The notes under the pieces: generated by a model
The model's input: the letters and a program-made list of their open reading frames with translations, nothing else
What the model was told of the DNA's origin: nothing
Databases searched by the model: none
Program-made: the position numbers and the translations under genes
Part shown: one piece after another, positions 18,281 to 30,700 of the stretch
How positions within the stretch are numbered: position 1 is the first letter of the stretch
How the letters are laid out: the number at the start of each line of letters is the position of its first letter
Source: Mycolicibacterium psychrotolerans
GTDB lineage: Bacteria; Actinomycetota; Actinomycetes; Mycobacteriales; Mycobacteriaceae
Assembly: GCF_010729305.1 (NCBI RefSeq)
Contig: NZ_AP022574.1
Location: 1,488,001 to 1,552,000 of the forward strand
Reading direction: 5' to 3'
Length of the DNA: 64,000 bases

Positions 18281-19891
18281 CTAGCGCGCCGACTTCGACA
18301 CGTCGCTGCTGACCTCGCGCTCGACGCTGTCGGGCGTCACCAGGTGCACCGGGCGGGCGAGCTGCGTCGGCGCGGTGCGGCCGCGCAGGTTCACGGTCTC
18401 CCCGACGTCCCAGCACAGCGCCTCGGCGTCGAGCGCCTCGCTGACCGCGATCGCCGACGCCAGCACATGGCCCTTCTCCAGCTTCGCCAGCTCGGTGAGC
18501 CGGGCGGCCTCGTTGACCGGGTCCCCGATCACGGTGTATTCGAAGCGGGCCTGCGCGCCGATGTGGCCGGCGATCGCCCGCCCGGCGGACACGCCGATGC
18601 CGAACTCGGTTTCGCCGAGCACCTCGATCAGCTCGTCGTGCAGTTCCCGGGAGGCGGCCAGCGCCGCCCCGGACGCGTCGGGGTGTTCGATCGGGGCGCC
18701 GAAGATCGCCAGCGCCGCGTCACCCTGGAACTTGTTGACGAACCCGCCGTGCCGGTTCACGGTGTCGACGACCACGCGGAAGAAGTCGTTGAGCAGGTTG
18801 ACGACCTCGGCGGCGGGGATGGTGGCGGCCAGATGCGTCGACCCGACCAGGTCGACGAACAGCACCGCCACGTCGCGTTCCTGGCCGCCGAGTTCGGTGC
18901 CGCGCTCCAGCGCCCGGCGGGCGACGTCCTCGCCGACGTAGCGGCCGAACAGGTCGCGCAGGCGCTGCCGCTCAGCGAGGTCGCGCACCATGTCGTTGAA
19001 GCCGGCCTGCAGCAGGCCCAGCTCACTGGCGTCGTAGATCTGCATGTGGGCGTTGTAGTTGCCCCGCTGCACCTCACCGAGCGCCCAGCGCAGCTGGCGC
19101 AGCGGGTCGGCGATCGACATCGCGACCAGCACGGTGCCCGCCAGCCCGATCACCAGCGCGACGATGGCCAGCAGCAGGATCGTCGTGATCACCCGGTCGG
19201 CGGGCGCGTTGAGGATGTCGAACTTGCTGGCCACCAGCGCCAGCAGGATCGCCACCAGTGGCACCCCGGTGGACAGCACCCACGTCAGCACCTGGCGCAG
19301 GATGACGCCGGGGGCGTGGAATTTCTCCGGCACGCCGCCGCGCAGCGCGGCCACCGCAACCGGCCGCAGCACCCGCTCGGACTGCAGGTAGCCGATGATC
19401 GCGGTCGCGGTGGCTCCAAGGCCCGTCGCCACGGCCACCACCGGCGCGGACTTGCTGGCCACCGGCCAGCTCGCGACGATGAACACCACGGATCCGAGCA
19501 GCCAGTTCGTCGCGCTGATCACCGAGCGGTAGAACGGCATCCGCAGCGCCCGCATGCGCGCGACCTCGGTGTCGGCGGGGTCGCGGTCGCCGAGCAGCAT
19601 GTCGCGGCGCTGCCAGCGCATCACCGGGATCAGCATCCGCAGCGTCAGGTACGACGCCACAGTGAACGACACGAACAGGTAGGCGAGGAAGATCGACAGG
19701 TTGTAGGTGGGCAGGTCCTGCAGCTGAATGCGGTCCTCGGGGGGTAGCCCGAAGCGCAGGAAGCCGAGCACGAGCAGGGCGCCGATGATGTCGGCCTGCA
19801 GCATGCCGAGGGTGAACACCGGCCAGGGCGTGCGCGCGACCCAGCGGACGAATGCACTGATTCGCCCCATCTGGATCGCTTCGGCTGCCAC
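18281..19891 (-). CDS. Membrane class III adenylate cyclase with HAMP (Rv3645 family)
   Basis: A 536-residue cyclase producing cAMP. Six hydrophobic segments occupy about the first 300 residues, then a HAMP linker (around ADPLRQLRWALGE) and the class III catalytic domain. Metal-binding aspartates are visible in VLFVDLVGST and in FQGDAALAIFG. This is the architecture of Rv3645, a major cAMP source in M. tuberculosis. The GTG start at 19891 lies 6 nt after a TACGGT box and begins near the conserved WVARTPWPVFTLGM region. Its cAMP could feed the CRP-like site proposed at the Ms1 promoter, though that link is speculative. Confidence 0.94.
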   Translation of the reverse strand: MAAEAIQMGRISAFVRWVARTPWPVFTLGMLQADIIGALLVLGFLRFGLPPEDRIQLQDLPTYNLSIFLAYLFVSFTVASYLTLRMLIPVMRWQRRDMLLGDRDPADTEVARMRALRMPFYRSVISATNWLLGSVVFIVASWPVASKSAPVVAVATGLGATATAIIGYLQSERVLRPVAVAALRGGVPEKFHAPGVILRQVLTWVLSTGVPLVAILLALVASKFDILNAPADRVITTILLLAIVALVIGLAGTVLVAMSIADPLRQLRWALGEVQRGNYNAHMQIYDASELGLLQAGFNDMVRDLAERQRLRDLFGRYVGEDVARRALERGTELGGQERDVAVLFVDLVGSTHLAATIPAAEVVNLLNDFFRVVVDTVNRHGGFVNKFQGDAALAIFGAPIEHPDASGAALAASRELHDELIEVLGETEFGIGVSAGRAIAGHIGAQARFEYTVIGDPVNEAARLTELAKLEKGHVLASAIAVSEALDAEALCWDVGETVNLRGRTAPTQLARPVHLVTPDSVEREVSSDVSKSAR

Positions 19892-19897
19892 CAGATC

Positions 19898-19903
19898 ACC
19901 GTA
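19898..19903 (-). promoter_or_regulatory. -10 box, cyclase gene (leaderless)
   Basis: TACGGT on the minus strand with a 6-nt spacer to the GTG at 19891. Confidence 0.55.
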
Positions 19904-19959
19904 TCGGGCGGAGCTGACGGCTACGGGGCGTCTGAGACGGACGTGTCGGTTCGCAGCAC

Positions 19960-19965
19960 TACTGT
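19960..19965 (+). promoter_or_regulatory. -10 box, DNA polymerase III delta prime gene
   Basis: TACTGT lies 8 nt before the ATG at 19974, consistent with a nearly leaderless transcript. It shares an 82-bp divergent intergenic region with the cyclase gene. Confidence 0.45.
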
Positions 19966-19973
19966 TATCCGCG

Positions 19974-21188
19974 ATGGCCGGTGTTTTCTCGCGTCTTGTG
20001 GGCCAAGACGCCGTCGAGGCGGAGCTCACCGCTGCTGCGCGGGCAGCCCGCGGTGATTCCGCTCACAGCGGGGGTCCCGGTGAGGTGGGCACCATGACGC
20101 ACGCCTGGCTGATCACGGGTCCGCCGGGGTCGGGGCGCTCGGTGGCCGCGCTGTGCTTCGCGGCCGCGCTGCAGTGCACCTCCGACGGCGTGCCGGGCTG
20201 CGGGGAGTGCCGGGCCTGCACGACGACGATGGCGGGCACCCACGCCGACGTCCGCCGGATCATCCCCGAGGGGCTCTCGATCGGGGTGGACGCTATGCGC
20301 ACGATCGTGCAGATCGCGTCGCGCCGGCCCGGGACGGGCCGCTGGCAGATAGTCGTCATCGAGGACGCCGACCGGCTCACCGAGGGCGCCGCCAATGCGC
20401 TGCTGAAGGTCGTGGAGGAGCCGCCGCCGTCGACGGTGTTCCTGCTGTGCGCGCCGTCGGTGGATCCCGAGGACATCGCGATCACGCTGCGTTCGCGCTG
20501 CCGCCACGTCGCGCTGGTGACGCCCGGAGTGGACGCGATCGCGCGAGTACTGGTCGACACCGACGGTCTGCCGGAGGCCGAGGCGGCCTGGGCGGCGTCG
20601 GTGAGCGGCGGGCACGTCGGCCGGGCGCGCCGGCTGGCCACCGACGAGCAGGCCAGGGAGCGGCGCCGGCGGGCGCTGGGACTGGCCCGGGACGCGGCGA
20701 CCCCGTCGCGGGCCTACGCCGCGGCCGAGGAGCTGGTGGCCACCGCGGAAGCCGAGGCCCGGGCGCTGACCGAGGACCGCAACGAGGTCGAGACCGAGGA
20801 GTTGCGCACCGCGCTGGGCGCCGGCGGCACCGGCAAGGGCACCGCGGGCACGATGCGCGGGGCCGCCGGGGCGCTCAAGGACCTGGAGAGACGGCAGAAG
20901 TCCCGCCAGACGCGCGCGTCGCGCGATGCGCTGGATCGGGCGCTCATCGACCTCGCCACCTACTTCCGCGACGCGCTGCTGATCGCCTCCGGGGCGGCCG
21001 ACGTCGCCCCCAACCACCCCGATATGCGGGACAAGGTCGCGGCGATGGCCGGGCACGCATCGCCCGCCGCACTGCTGCGGTGCATCGAGGCTGTGCTCGA
21101 GTGCCGTGAGGCGCTGGCGGTCAACGTCAAGCCGAAGTTCGCCGTCGACGCCATGGTCGGCACCGTCGGGCAGGCGTTGCGCGGCTGA
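19974..21188 (+). CDS. holB: DNA polymerase III subunit delta prime
   Basis: A 404-residue clamp-loader subunit (Rv3644c). The AAA+ fold shows a P-loop-like GPPGSGRS, a zinc cluster with cysteines in CTSDGVPGCGECRAC, the Walker B-like VIEDADRL and the conserved segment LLKVVEEPPPSTVFLL. The C-terminal helical domain completes the collar. A typical length and intact motifs indicate a functional subunit that helps load the sliding clamp. The tRNA-Thr gene follows 46 nt downstream. Confidence 0.93.
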   Translation: MAGVFSRLVGQDAVEAELTAAARAARGDSAHSGGPGEVGTMTHAWLITGPPGSGRSVAALCFAAALQCTSDGVPGCGECRACTTTMAGTHADVRRIIPEGLSIGVDAMRTIVQIASRRPGTGRWQIVVIEDADRLTEGAANALLKVVEEPPPSTVFLLCAPSVDPEDIAITLRSRCRHVALVTPGVDAIARVLVDTDGLPEAEAAWAASVSGGHVGRARRLATDEQARERRRRALGLARDAATPSRAYAAAEELVATAEAEARALTEDRNEVETEELRTALGAGGTGKGTAGTMRGAAGALKDLERRQKSRQTRASRDALDRALIDLATYFRDALLIASGAADVAPNHPDMRDKVAAMAGHASPAALLRCIEAVLECREALAVNVKPKFAVDAMVGTVGQALRG

Positions 21189-21234
21189 CTTGGGTCGCGG
21201 GCAGGCCCTGCCGTAGAGTGGTGCCGCCCGACGT

Positions 21235-21307
21235 GCCGCCTTAGCTCAGTCGGTAGAGCGATTCACTCGTAATGAATAGGTCGGGGGTTCGATTCCCCCA
21301 GGCGGCT
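21235..21307 (+). tRNA. tRNA-Thr (CGT)
   Basis: A complete cloverleaf: acceptor GCCGCCT/AGGCGGC, D-stem GCTC/GAGC, anticodon stem ATTCA/TGAAT around the loop CTCGTAA with anticodon CGT at 21268-21270, and T-stem GGGGG/CCCCC with loop TTCGATT. CCA is encoded directly after the discriminator T (21308-21310). It decodes ACG threonine codons. Confidence 0.98.
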
Positions 21308-21326
21308 CCATGTTTCAGCGCCGAGT

Positions 21327-21372
21327 GTGCGTCCAGGGCGGGAATCGTCGTGGATTCCCGCCCTGGACGCAC
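21327..21372. terminator. Long perfect hairpin after tRNA-Thr
   Basis: A perfect 20-bp inverted repeat (arms 21327-21346 and 21353-21372, 6-nt loop) between the tRNA and the stop codon of the convergent membrane protein. It can act as a bidirectional terminator, although no T-run follows on either strand. Confidence 0.7.
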
Positions 21373-21387
21373 GCCCGGCACGCCCGG

Positions 21388-24481
<3,094 letters not shown>

Positions 24482-24485
<4 letters not shown>

Positions 24486-25204
24486 CGTGTCGTCCTTCTG
24501 CGCAGCAGACCGTCGAAGACGATGTTGACGCCGTTGAGCAGCGGCTGGCCCTTCGCCTTCGAGTAGTCGGTGTAGAGGATGTCGACCGGCACTTCGGCCA
24601 CCCGCCAATGCTTTTCGTGAGCCAACGCGATGAACTCGCTGGCGTGTCCCATGCCGCTGATCGTGAGGTCGAGCTCGTCGGCGACGCGCCGGCCGAACAC
24701 CCGCAGTCCGTTGTGGGCGTCGGTCAGACCGAGCTCGCGGTTGCGCCGGCCGACCCGCGCCACGGTCTTGAGCACCCACCGTTTCAGCAGCGGCGTCTGC
24801 GTGCCGGCCCCGGCGAAACGGGTGCCCACCACCAGATCCGGCCGTGTTTCGGGGGAGCCCGCGCGCAGCCGCTCGATCATCGTCACCACGTCGGCGACCC
24901 GGTGCTGCCCGTCGGCGTCGAAGGTGGCGAACACCTCGGCACCCGGCTGGTGGCGGGCGTATTCCACGCCGGTCTGGATCGCCGCGCCCTGCCCGAGATT
25001 GACCGGGTGGGTGACGACGTGCGCACCGGCTTGCAGGGCCGCGTCCCCGGTGCCGTCCTCGCTGCCGTCGTCGACGCAGACGACGTGTGCGAACACCGAG
25101 CGCACGTCAGTGATGACGTCGCCGATGACGGTCGCTTCGTGAAAGGCCGGGATGACGACCCACACGTCGCGGTAGCGCATGTCCGAGGTGTCGATGCGCA
25201 ACAA
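24482..25204 (-). CDS. ppgS: Polyprenyl-phosphate GalNAc synthase PpgS (GT2)
   Basis: A 240-residue family 2 glycosyltransferase like dolichol-phosphate mannosyl synthases. Motifs include VVIPAFHEA at the N-terminus, VDDGSEDGT, TFDADGQH for the metal site and the conserved NGLRVF region. PpgS (Rv3631) transfers GalNAc to decaprenyl phosphate for galactosamine decoration of arabinogalactan. The TTG at 25204 gives the usual length of about 240; ATG 25180 is the alternative and begins right before the conserved core. Neither has a clear ribosome-binding site. It starts 9 nt after the flippase-like gene. Confidence 0.9.
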
Positions 25205-25213
25205 AGTACACGC

Positions 25214-26455
25214 TCAGACGGTCGGAATTCTGGCAAGGGCGGCCAGGTGCACGGCGATGCCGAGCAGCGGTCCGCACAGCAGCGCGACGACGGTGCGCAC
25301 CTGAAGATCCAGCGGCAGCGCGAGCAGCAACGCCGAGGCGACCGTCGCCGACATCCACCCGACCGCGTACGCGCGGTGCAGCGCCGCGGCCACGGCGGCC
25401 GCACCGGTCAGCGTCAGCAGCGCGATCGCCACGGCCGCCGCGGTCAGCCAGCCCAGCAGCGCGCCGTCGGCGACGTAGTCGTCACCGAAGCCTTCGCGCA
25501 GCAGCCACGGTCCGAACGCGGCCGCCAGCGCGACCCCGGCCACGCCCAGCGCCACCACGACCGCCGCCGGGGTGATCAACGCCCGGAGCCGGTGAGCGCG
25601 CTGGTCGACGAAGTGCGCGATCAGATTGCCCTGCATCGCGGTCAGTGGGACCAGCAGCGGGGCGCGGGTCAGCGTGACGGCCAGGATCACCACACCGCCC
25701 GCGGCCCCGAGATCGCCCGAGGTGGCCTTGAGCAGCACCGGGAAACCCATCACCAGCACCGCGCTGGCGCCGGCGGCGGCGATCGAATGGCCCGCCCCGC
25801 GCAGGAACGTCACCGTGCCCCCGGGCGTGGACAGCCGCGCCGCGGCGCGGGTGACCGGCGACGCGACCAGCATCAGCAACCAGCCGATCGAGCCGGCCAC
25901 GGTCGCCCACAGGTAGCCGCCCAGTCCCCAGCCCAGCAGGAAGCTGCCCGCCGCGACCGCGACGCGCAGCAGCGCGTCGGCCACCATGAGCGCCCCGTAC
26001 TCCGACCACCGGTCCAGCCCGGCGAGCAGTCCCAGCAGCGTGGTGTGCAGACAGAACCCGGCCAGCCCCACGGCCAGCAGGAGCACGCTGAGCAGGCGGG
26101 CCTCGGCGAACACGTGCCCCGCCCACAGCGGCGAGGTCGCGGCGATCACCGCCGCCGCGCCGATCCCGACGCCGATCGCGACCCGCACCGGCCTGGTGCG
26201 CGGCCCGGCGTCATCCCCCGAAGCGGCTTGCCGGACCTCGCGGGTGGTCTCCTGCAGCAACCCGAACGCGGCGCCGCTGGCCAGCCCGAACGCCCCCCAG
26301 AACACGCCGAACACGGAGAACCCGGCGGGTTCGAGGTCACGTGCGGCCAGGTAGAGCACCGCGTACCCGCACAGCGCGGACACCGCCGTCGCCGCGCCGA
26401 CCCGCACGACGCTGCCCCGCGTGACCGCGCCCGGACCCGCCGCGGCGTCGGTCAC
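25214..26455 (-). CDS. Polysaccharide flippase-like membrane protein (Rv3630 family)
   Basis: A 413-residue integral membrane protein with about 12 hydrophobic segments, resembling the MATE/Wzx-type polysaccharide transporter superfamily. Its place before ppgS is conserved (Rv3630 next to Rv3631), so it is a candidate to flip the polyprenyl-phosphate aminosugar or another lipid-linked product. The GTG start overlaps the stop of the M1 peptidase gene (GTGA). The substrate is inferred from context only. Confidence 0.82.
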   Translation of the reverse strand: MTDAAAGPGAVTRGSVVRVGAATAVSALCGYAVLYLAARDLEPAGFSVFGVFWGAFGLASGAAFGLLQETTREVRQAASGDDAGPRTRPVRVAIGVGIGAAAVIAATSPLWAGHVFAEARLLSVLLLAVGLAGFCLHTTLLGLLAGLDRWSEYGALMVADALLRVAVAAGSFLLGWGLGGYLWATVAGSIGWLLMLVASPVTRAAARLSTPGGTVTFLRGAGHSIAAAGASAVLVMGFPVLLKATSGDLGAAGGVVILAVTLTRAPLLVPLTAMQGNLIAHFVDQRAHRLRALITPAAVVVALGVAGVALAAAFGPWLLREGFGDDYVADGALLGWLTAAAVAIALLTLTGAAAVAAALHRAYAVGWMSATVASALLLALPLDLQVRTVVALLCGPLLGIAVHLAALARIPTV

Positions 26456-27798
26456 GACGGGTGGTCCAGTGGCGGGACGTCGGTCGAGTACAGCCACGCC
26501 GCCCACAGCGGCCGCAGCGACTCGTCGGCGTAGCGGGCCGCCAGCCCGATGAAGTCGTCGGTCACCACGCTGGCGTGCCGGTAGCGCGTGGTCCACTCCT
26601 TGAGCAGCGCGAAGAAGTCCTTGTCGCCCAGGCTTTTGCGCAGCGCGTGCAGCGTGAGCGCGCCACGCTTGTAGACGCGGTCGTCGAACATGTCGCGCGG
26701 CCCGGGGTCGGCGAGCACCAGATCCTGCGCCGAGTTCGTCAGCCGCTGGTGATAGTGCCGGGCGAGTTCGTCGGCGCTCTCTTCGCCGCAGTGTTCGGAC
26801 CACAGCCATTCGGCGTAGCACGCGAAGCCCTCGTGCAACCAGATGTGGCGCCAGCGCTGCACGGTGACCGAGTTGCCGAACCATTGGTGGGCCAGCTCGT
26901 GGGCGATCAACCGCTCGGCGCCACGTTCCCCGTCGCAGTGGTTCGCGCCGAAGATCGAAATGCCTTGTGCCTCGAGGGGAATCTCGAGGTCGTCGTCGGT
27001 CACCACCACGGTGTAACCGGAGTCCAACGGATACGGGCCGAACAGTTTGACGAACAGCTTCATCATCTGGCCCTGGCGGCCGAAGTCGTGGTCGATCTCC
27101 CGGCGCAGTCGCTCGGGCGCCACGGCGTGGATCTCGACGCCGTTCTTGGCCAGGCGGTGGCGCTCGTACATGCCGATCTGCAGCGTGATCAGGTACGTCG
27201 AGGTGGGTTCGGGCTGCTCGTACACCCACGTCGTCATCCCGGCCCGGGCGCGCCGGTTCAGCAGCTTGCCGTTGGCCAGCGCGAAATACGGGCTCTCCGT
27301 GCTGATCTGGATGCGGAAGCTGGCCTTGGCGCTCGGATGGTCGTCGCACGGGAACCACGACGACGCCCCGTTGGGCTGCCCGGCGACCAGCGCGCCCTCG
27401 GTGAGCTCCTCGAAACCCACCTCGCCCCACAGGGACCGGATGGGCCGCGGCGTGCCGGCGTAGCGCACCGCGACCGTCATCGCCGCGCCCGCGGGCAACC
27501 GGTCGGTGAGGCTGATGTGCAGCTTGGCGCCGGAGGTGCGGAAGTGCGCCGGCCGCTTGCCGTTGACCGTGACCTTCGACACCGAGAGTGCGTCGGACAG
27601 GTCGAGCGTGAAGGTCCCCAATTCGGCGAGCGTGACCGCGGTGATGGTGGCTGCCCCGGCCAGCCGGTTGATCGCGACCTTGTACTCGAGGTCGAGTTCG
27701 TAGCGGGAGACCCGGTAGCCGAAGTTGCCGGTGGCGGGCAGGTACGGATCGATGACCGGCGGCGACCCCTTCTTGGCCACCCGTTTGCGTGCTCTCAC
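26452..27798 (-). CDS. M1 family zinc metallopeptidase
   Basis: A 448-residue gluzincin. Zinc ligands are His300, His304 and Glu323 in HELAHQWFGN and LHEGFACYAEW (HExxH-18-E). The usual GxMEN substrate-binding motif is not recognisable; LEAQGISIFG lies at its position, so specificity may differ from ordinary aminopeptidases. The protein is short for M1, lacking the large C-terminal helical domain. No signal peptide is seen. The GTG start overlaps the stop of the Pls-like gene (GTGA). Streptomyces Pls producers encode peptidases that degrade the poly-lysine product, so this enzyme may trim or hydrolyse the Pls-like product. Confidence 0.9.
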   Translation of the reverse strand: MRARKRVAKKGSPPVIDPYLPATGNFGYRVSRYELDLEYKVAINRLAGAATITAVTLAELGTFTLDLSDALSVSKVTVNGKRPAHFRTSGAKLHISLTDRLPAGAAMTVAVRYAGTPRPIRSLWGEVGFEELTEGALVAGQPNGASSWFPCDDHPSAKASFRIQISTESPYFALANGKLLNRRARAGMTTWVYEQPEPTSTYLITLQIGMYERHRLAKNGVEIHAVAPERLRREIDHDFGRQGQMMKLFVKLFGPYPLDSGYTVVVTDDDLEIPLEAQGISIFGANHCDGERGAERLIAHELAHQWFGNSVTVQRWRHIWLHEGFACYAEWLWSEHCGEESADELARHYHQRLTNSAQDLVLADPGPRDMFDDRVYKRGALTLHALRKSLGDKDFFALLKEWTTRYRHASVVTDDFIGLAARYADESLRPLWAAWLYSTDVPPLDHPS

Positions 27799-30700
27799 GC
27801 GGCCGCGGGCTTCTTCGTCTTCGGGCCCGCGGCGTCGCCGCGCTTCTTGCGCGACGGCAGCCACGGCGCGATCGGATTGCCCTGCCAGCGGGTCGAGGCG
27901 GGCACCTCGTCACCGCGCACCACCAGCGACGCGGGCCCGACGGTGGCGCCGGCGCCCAGCCGCGCGGCAGGCAGCGCCACGCAGTGCGGTCCGAGGGTGG
28001 CGCCGCGCTCGATGACGACGGTGTCCATCCGCATGATCCGGTCGTGGAACAGGTGCGTCTGTACGACGCAGCCGCGGTTGACCGTCGCGCCGTCGGCCAG
28101 AGTCACCAAGTCGGCCTCGGGCAGCCAGTACGTCTCACACCACACCCCGCGTCCGATCTTGGCGCCCAGCGCGCGCAGCCACACATTCATCACCGGGGTA
28201 CCCGTGGCGGCCCGGGCGAACCACGGCGCCGCGACGGTCTCGACGAACGTGTCCGACACTTCGTTGCGCCACACGAACGACGACCACAGCGGGTGTTCGA
28301 TCGCGGTGATCCGGCCCACCAGAAGCCATTTCGCCACCACCGCGATCCCGCCGGCCACGGCCCCGGCCGCCAGCAGCACCAAGCCCGTCAGGCAGGCGGC
28401 GCCCAGCCAGCCGAGCGTCAGCACCAGGGACTGCGCGGCCAGCAGCACGCCGACGCCGATCGCGAACGTGACGACGACGGGCACGAACCGGAACGTCTCG
28501 ACGGTGGCCCGCAGCGCACGCAGTCGCGCCGAGGGATGGAACGTGCGCAGGGCGTCGGCCGCGGTCGGCTGCCGCCGCAGCCGCATCGGCGGGCTGCCCA
28601 GCCACGACGAACCCGCCTTGGCCTTGTGCGGCGTCGCCGACAGCACCGCCACCAGGCCGTCGTCGGGCACCCGGCGGCCGGGCTGGGTGATCCCCGAGTT
28701 ACCGAGGAACGCCCGCTTTCCGACCGTCGCCCGCGCCACGTGGATCCAGCCGCCGCCCAGTTCGTAGGAGGCCACCATGGTGTCGTCGGCCAGGAACGCG
28801 CTGTCCTCGACCACGGTGAACTTCGGGATCAGCAGCGCCGTGGAGATCTCGGTGCCCTTGCCGATACGGGCGCCCAGCAGGCGCAGCCACCACGGCGTCA
28901 GCAGGCCCGCGTAGATCGGGAACAGGTAGTTGCGGGCGCCGTCCATCAACCGTTCGGTGGCCCACAGCTGCCAGCCCGACCGGCTGCGCACCGGGTGGTA
29001 GCCCTCGCGCAGACCCAGCGACAGCACCCGCACACCGAGCACCATCAGCGCCGCGTACACCACCAGCGCCGCGGCGGTGGCCGGGACGCTCCACGCCAGC
29101 GCGGGCAGCACCGCCTCGCCCAGCGTCGCCGTCCCGCGCACCCCCCAGCCGACCACGGCCAGGCCCACCGCCAGCGCCGCCAGCGGCAGCGCGCCCAGCA
29201 GCACCGACGTCACGCCGTACACCGCCACCCACAGCGGAGACCGCGGCGGACGGTGGTCGGGCCACGGATGCTTGGCCTTGCCGGACTTCACCGCCGGCGA
29301 GCCCTTCCAGTACTGCCGGTTCTTGACCTTCCCCACCACGCCGGAGCCGGGCGCCACATCGGCGTTCTTGCCGACCACCGCGCCGGGCAGCAGCGTCGTG
29401 CGCGCGCCGATGGTCGCGTCGTTGCCGACGGTGATGGGCCCGAGATGGAACTGGTCGCCGTCGATCCAGTGCCCGGTCAGGTCGACCTCGGGTTCGATGG
29501 AGCACCGGTGCCCGAGCGTCAGCATCCCCGTCACCGGCGGCGCGGAATGCAGATCGACCCCCGTGCCGACCGAATTGCCCAGTGCGCGGGCGTAATACAC
29601 CAGCCAGGGCGCGCCGGCCATGTTCTCGGCGCCGCTGGCCTCGGCAAGGCGTTCGGCCAGCCACACCCGCAGGTGCACCGAGCCGCCGCGCCGGTAGGTG
29701 CCCGGCTGCAGTGTGCCGGCGAGGATACGGGCCCCCAGCACCGCGATGCCCATCCGTCCCGGCGGGGAGACGAACAGCAAGAACCCGACGAGAATCCACC
29801 ACCAGCTGAGCGGCCACGCCCACGGCACCAGCGACAGCGCGGCGGCGATGTTGTTCGCGATCGCCAGCCACACCACCCACTGCATGCCGGTCAGGGTCGC
29901 CAGCGGCACCGTCAACGCCACCTGCGCCACCTGGGTCAGGCGCGAGACGGGCTTCACCTCCCGTGTCTCGACGGCCGGGGGCGGTTCGAGTTCCTCGAGA
30001 TAGCCGGCCAGCGAGCCAAGCCGCGGATGGTCGTAGAGGTCGGCGACGGTCACCTGGGGGTAGCGCTGCCGCAGCGCGGCGATCAGCTGGGCCGCCGACA
30101 GCGAGCCGCCGCCGAGAGCGAAGAAGTCGGCCTGCGGACCGTCGATCGGGGCCGCCAGCACGTCGCGCCACAGCCCGGCCAGCCAGCCCAGCGTGCCGCC
30201 GAGGTCGGCGGCGTCGTCCTCGGCGGGGCCGACGGGCCACGGCAGTGCGTCGCGGTCCACCTTGCCCGACGTGCGGGTGGGCAGCACGTCGACGACGACC
30301 AGCCGCGGCACCAGCGCGGCGGGCAGCGACTCCGCCAGCCGGGACCGGGCCGCGCCGAGATCGAACGCCGCGCCCGGCGCGACGACGACGTACCCGACCA
30401 GCAGCGGCGTCCCGCTGGCGCTGCGCCGCACCGCGGCGGCGCCGCCGCTCACCCCCGGCAGATGCACCAGCGCGGTGTCGACCTCACCGAGTTCGATGCG
30501 CCTGCCGCCGACCTTCACCTGGTCGTCGGCCCGTCCGACGAAGTACAGCCCGTCGGCTTCCAGCCGCACCAGATCACCGCTGCGGTAGGCGCGGCTCCAA
30601 GAGCCGTGTGGGCTCAGAGAGGGTAGAGCGGCGTACTTCTCGGCGTCCTTCTCCGGGTCGAGGTAGCGCGCCAGCCCCACCCCGCCGATGACGAGCTCAC

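Noticed and set aside
27789..30626. 945-codon open frame antisense to the Pls-like gene
   Set aside because: Low-complexity Arg/His/Gln/Pro translation; the opposite strand carries clear NRPS and membrane domains.
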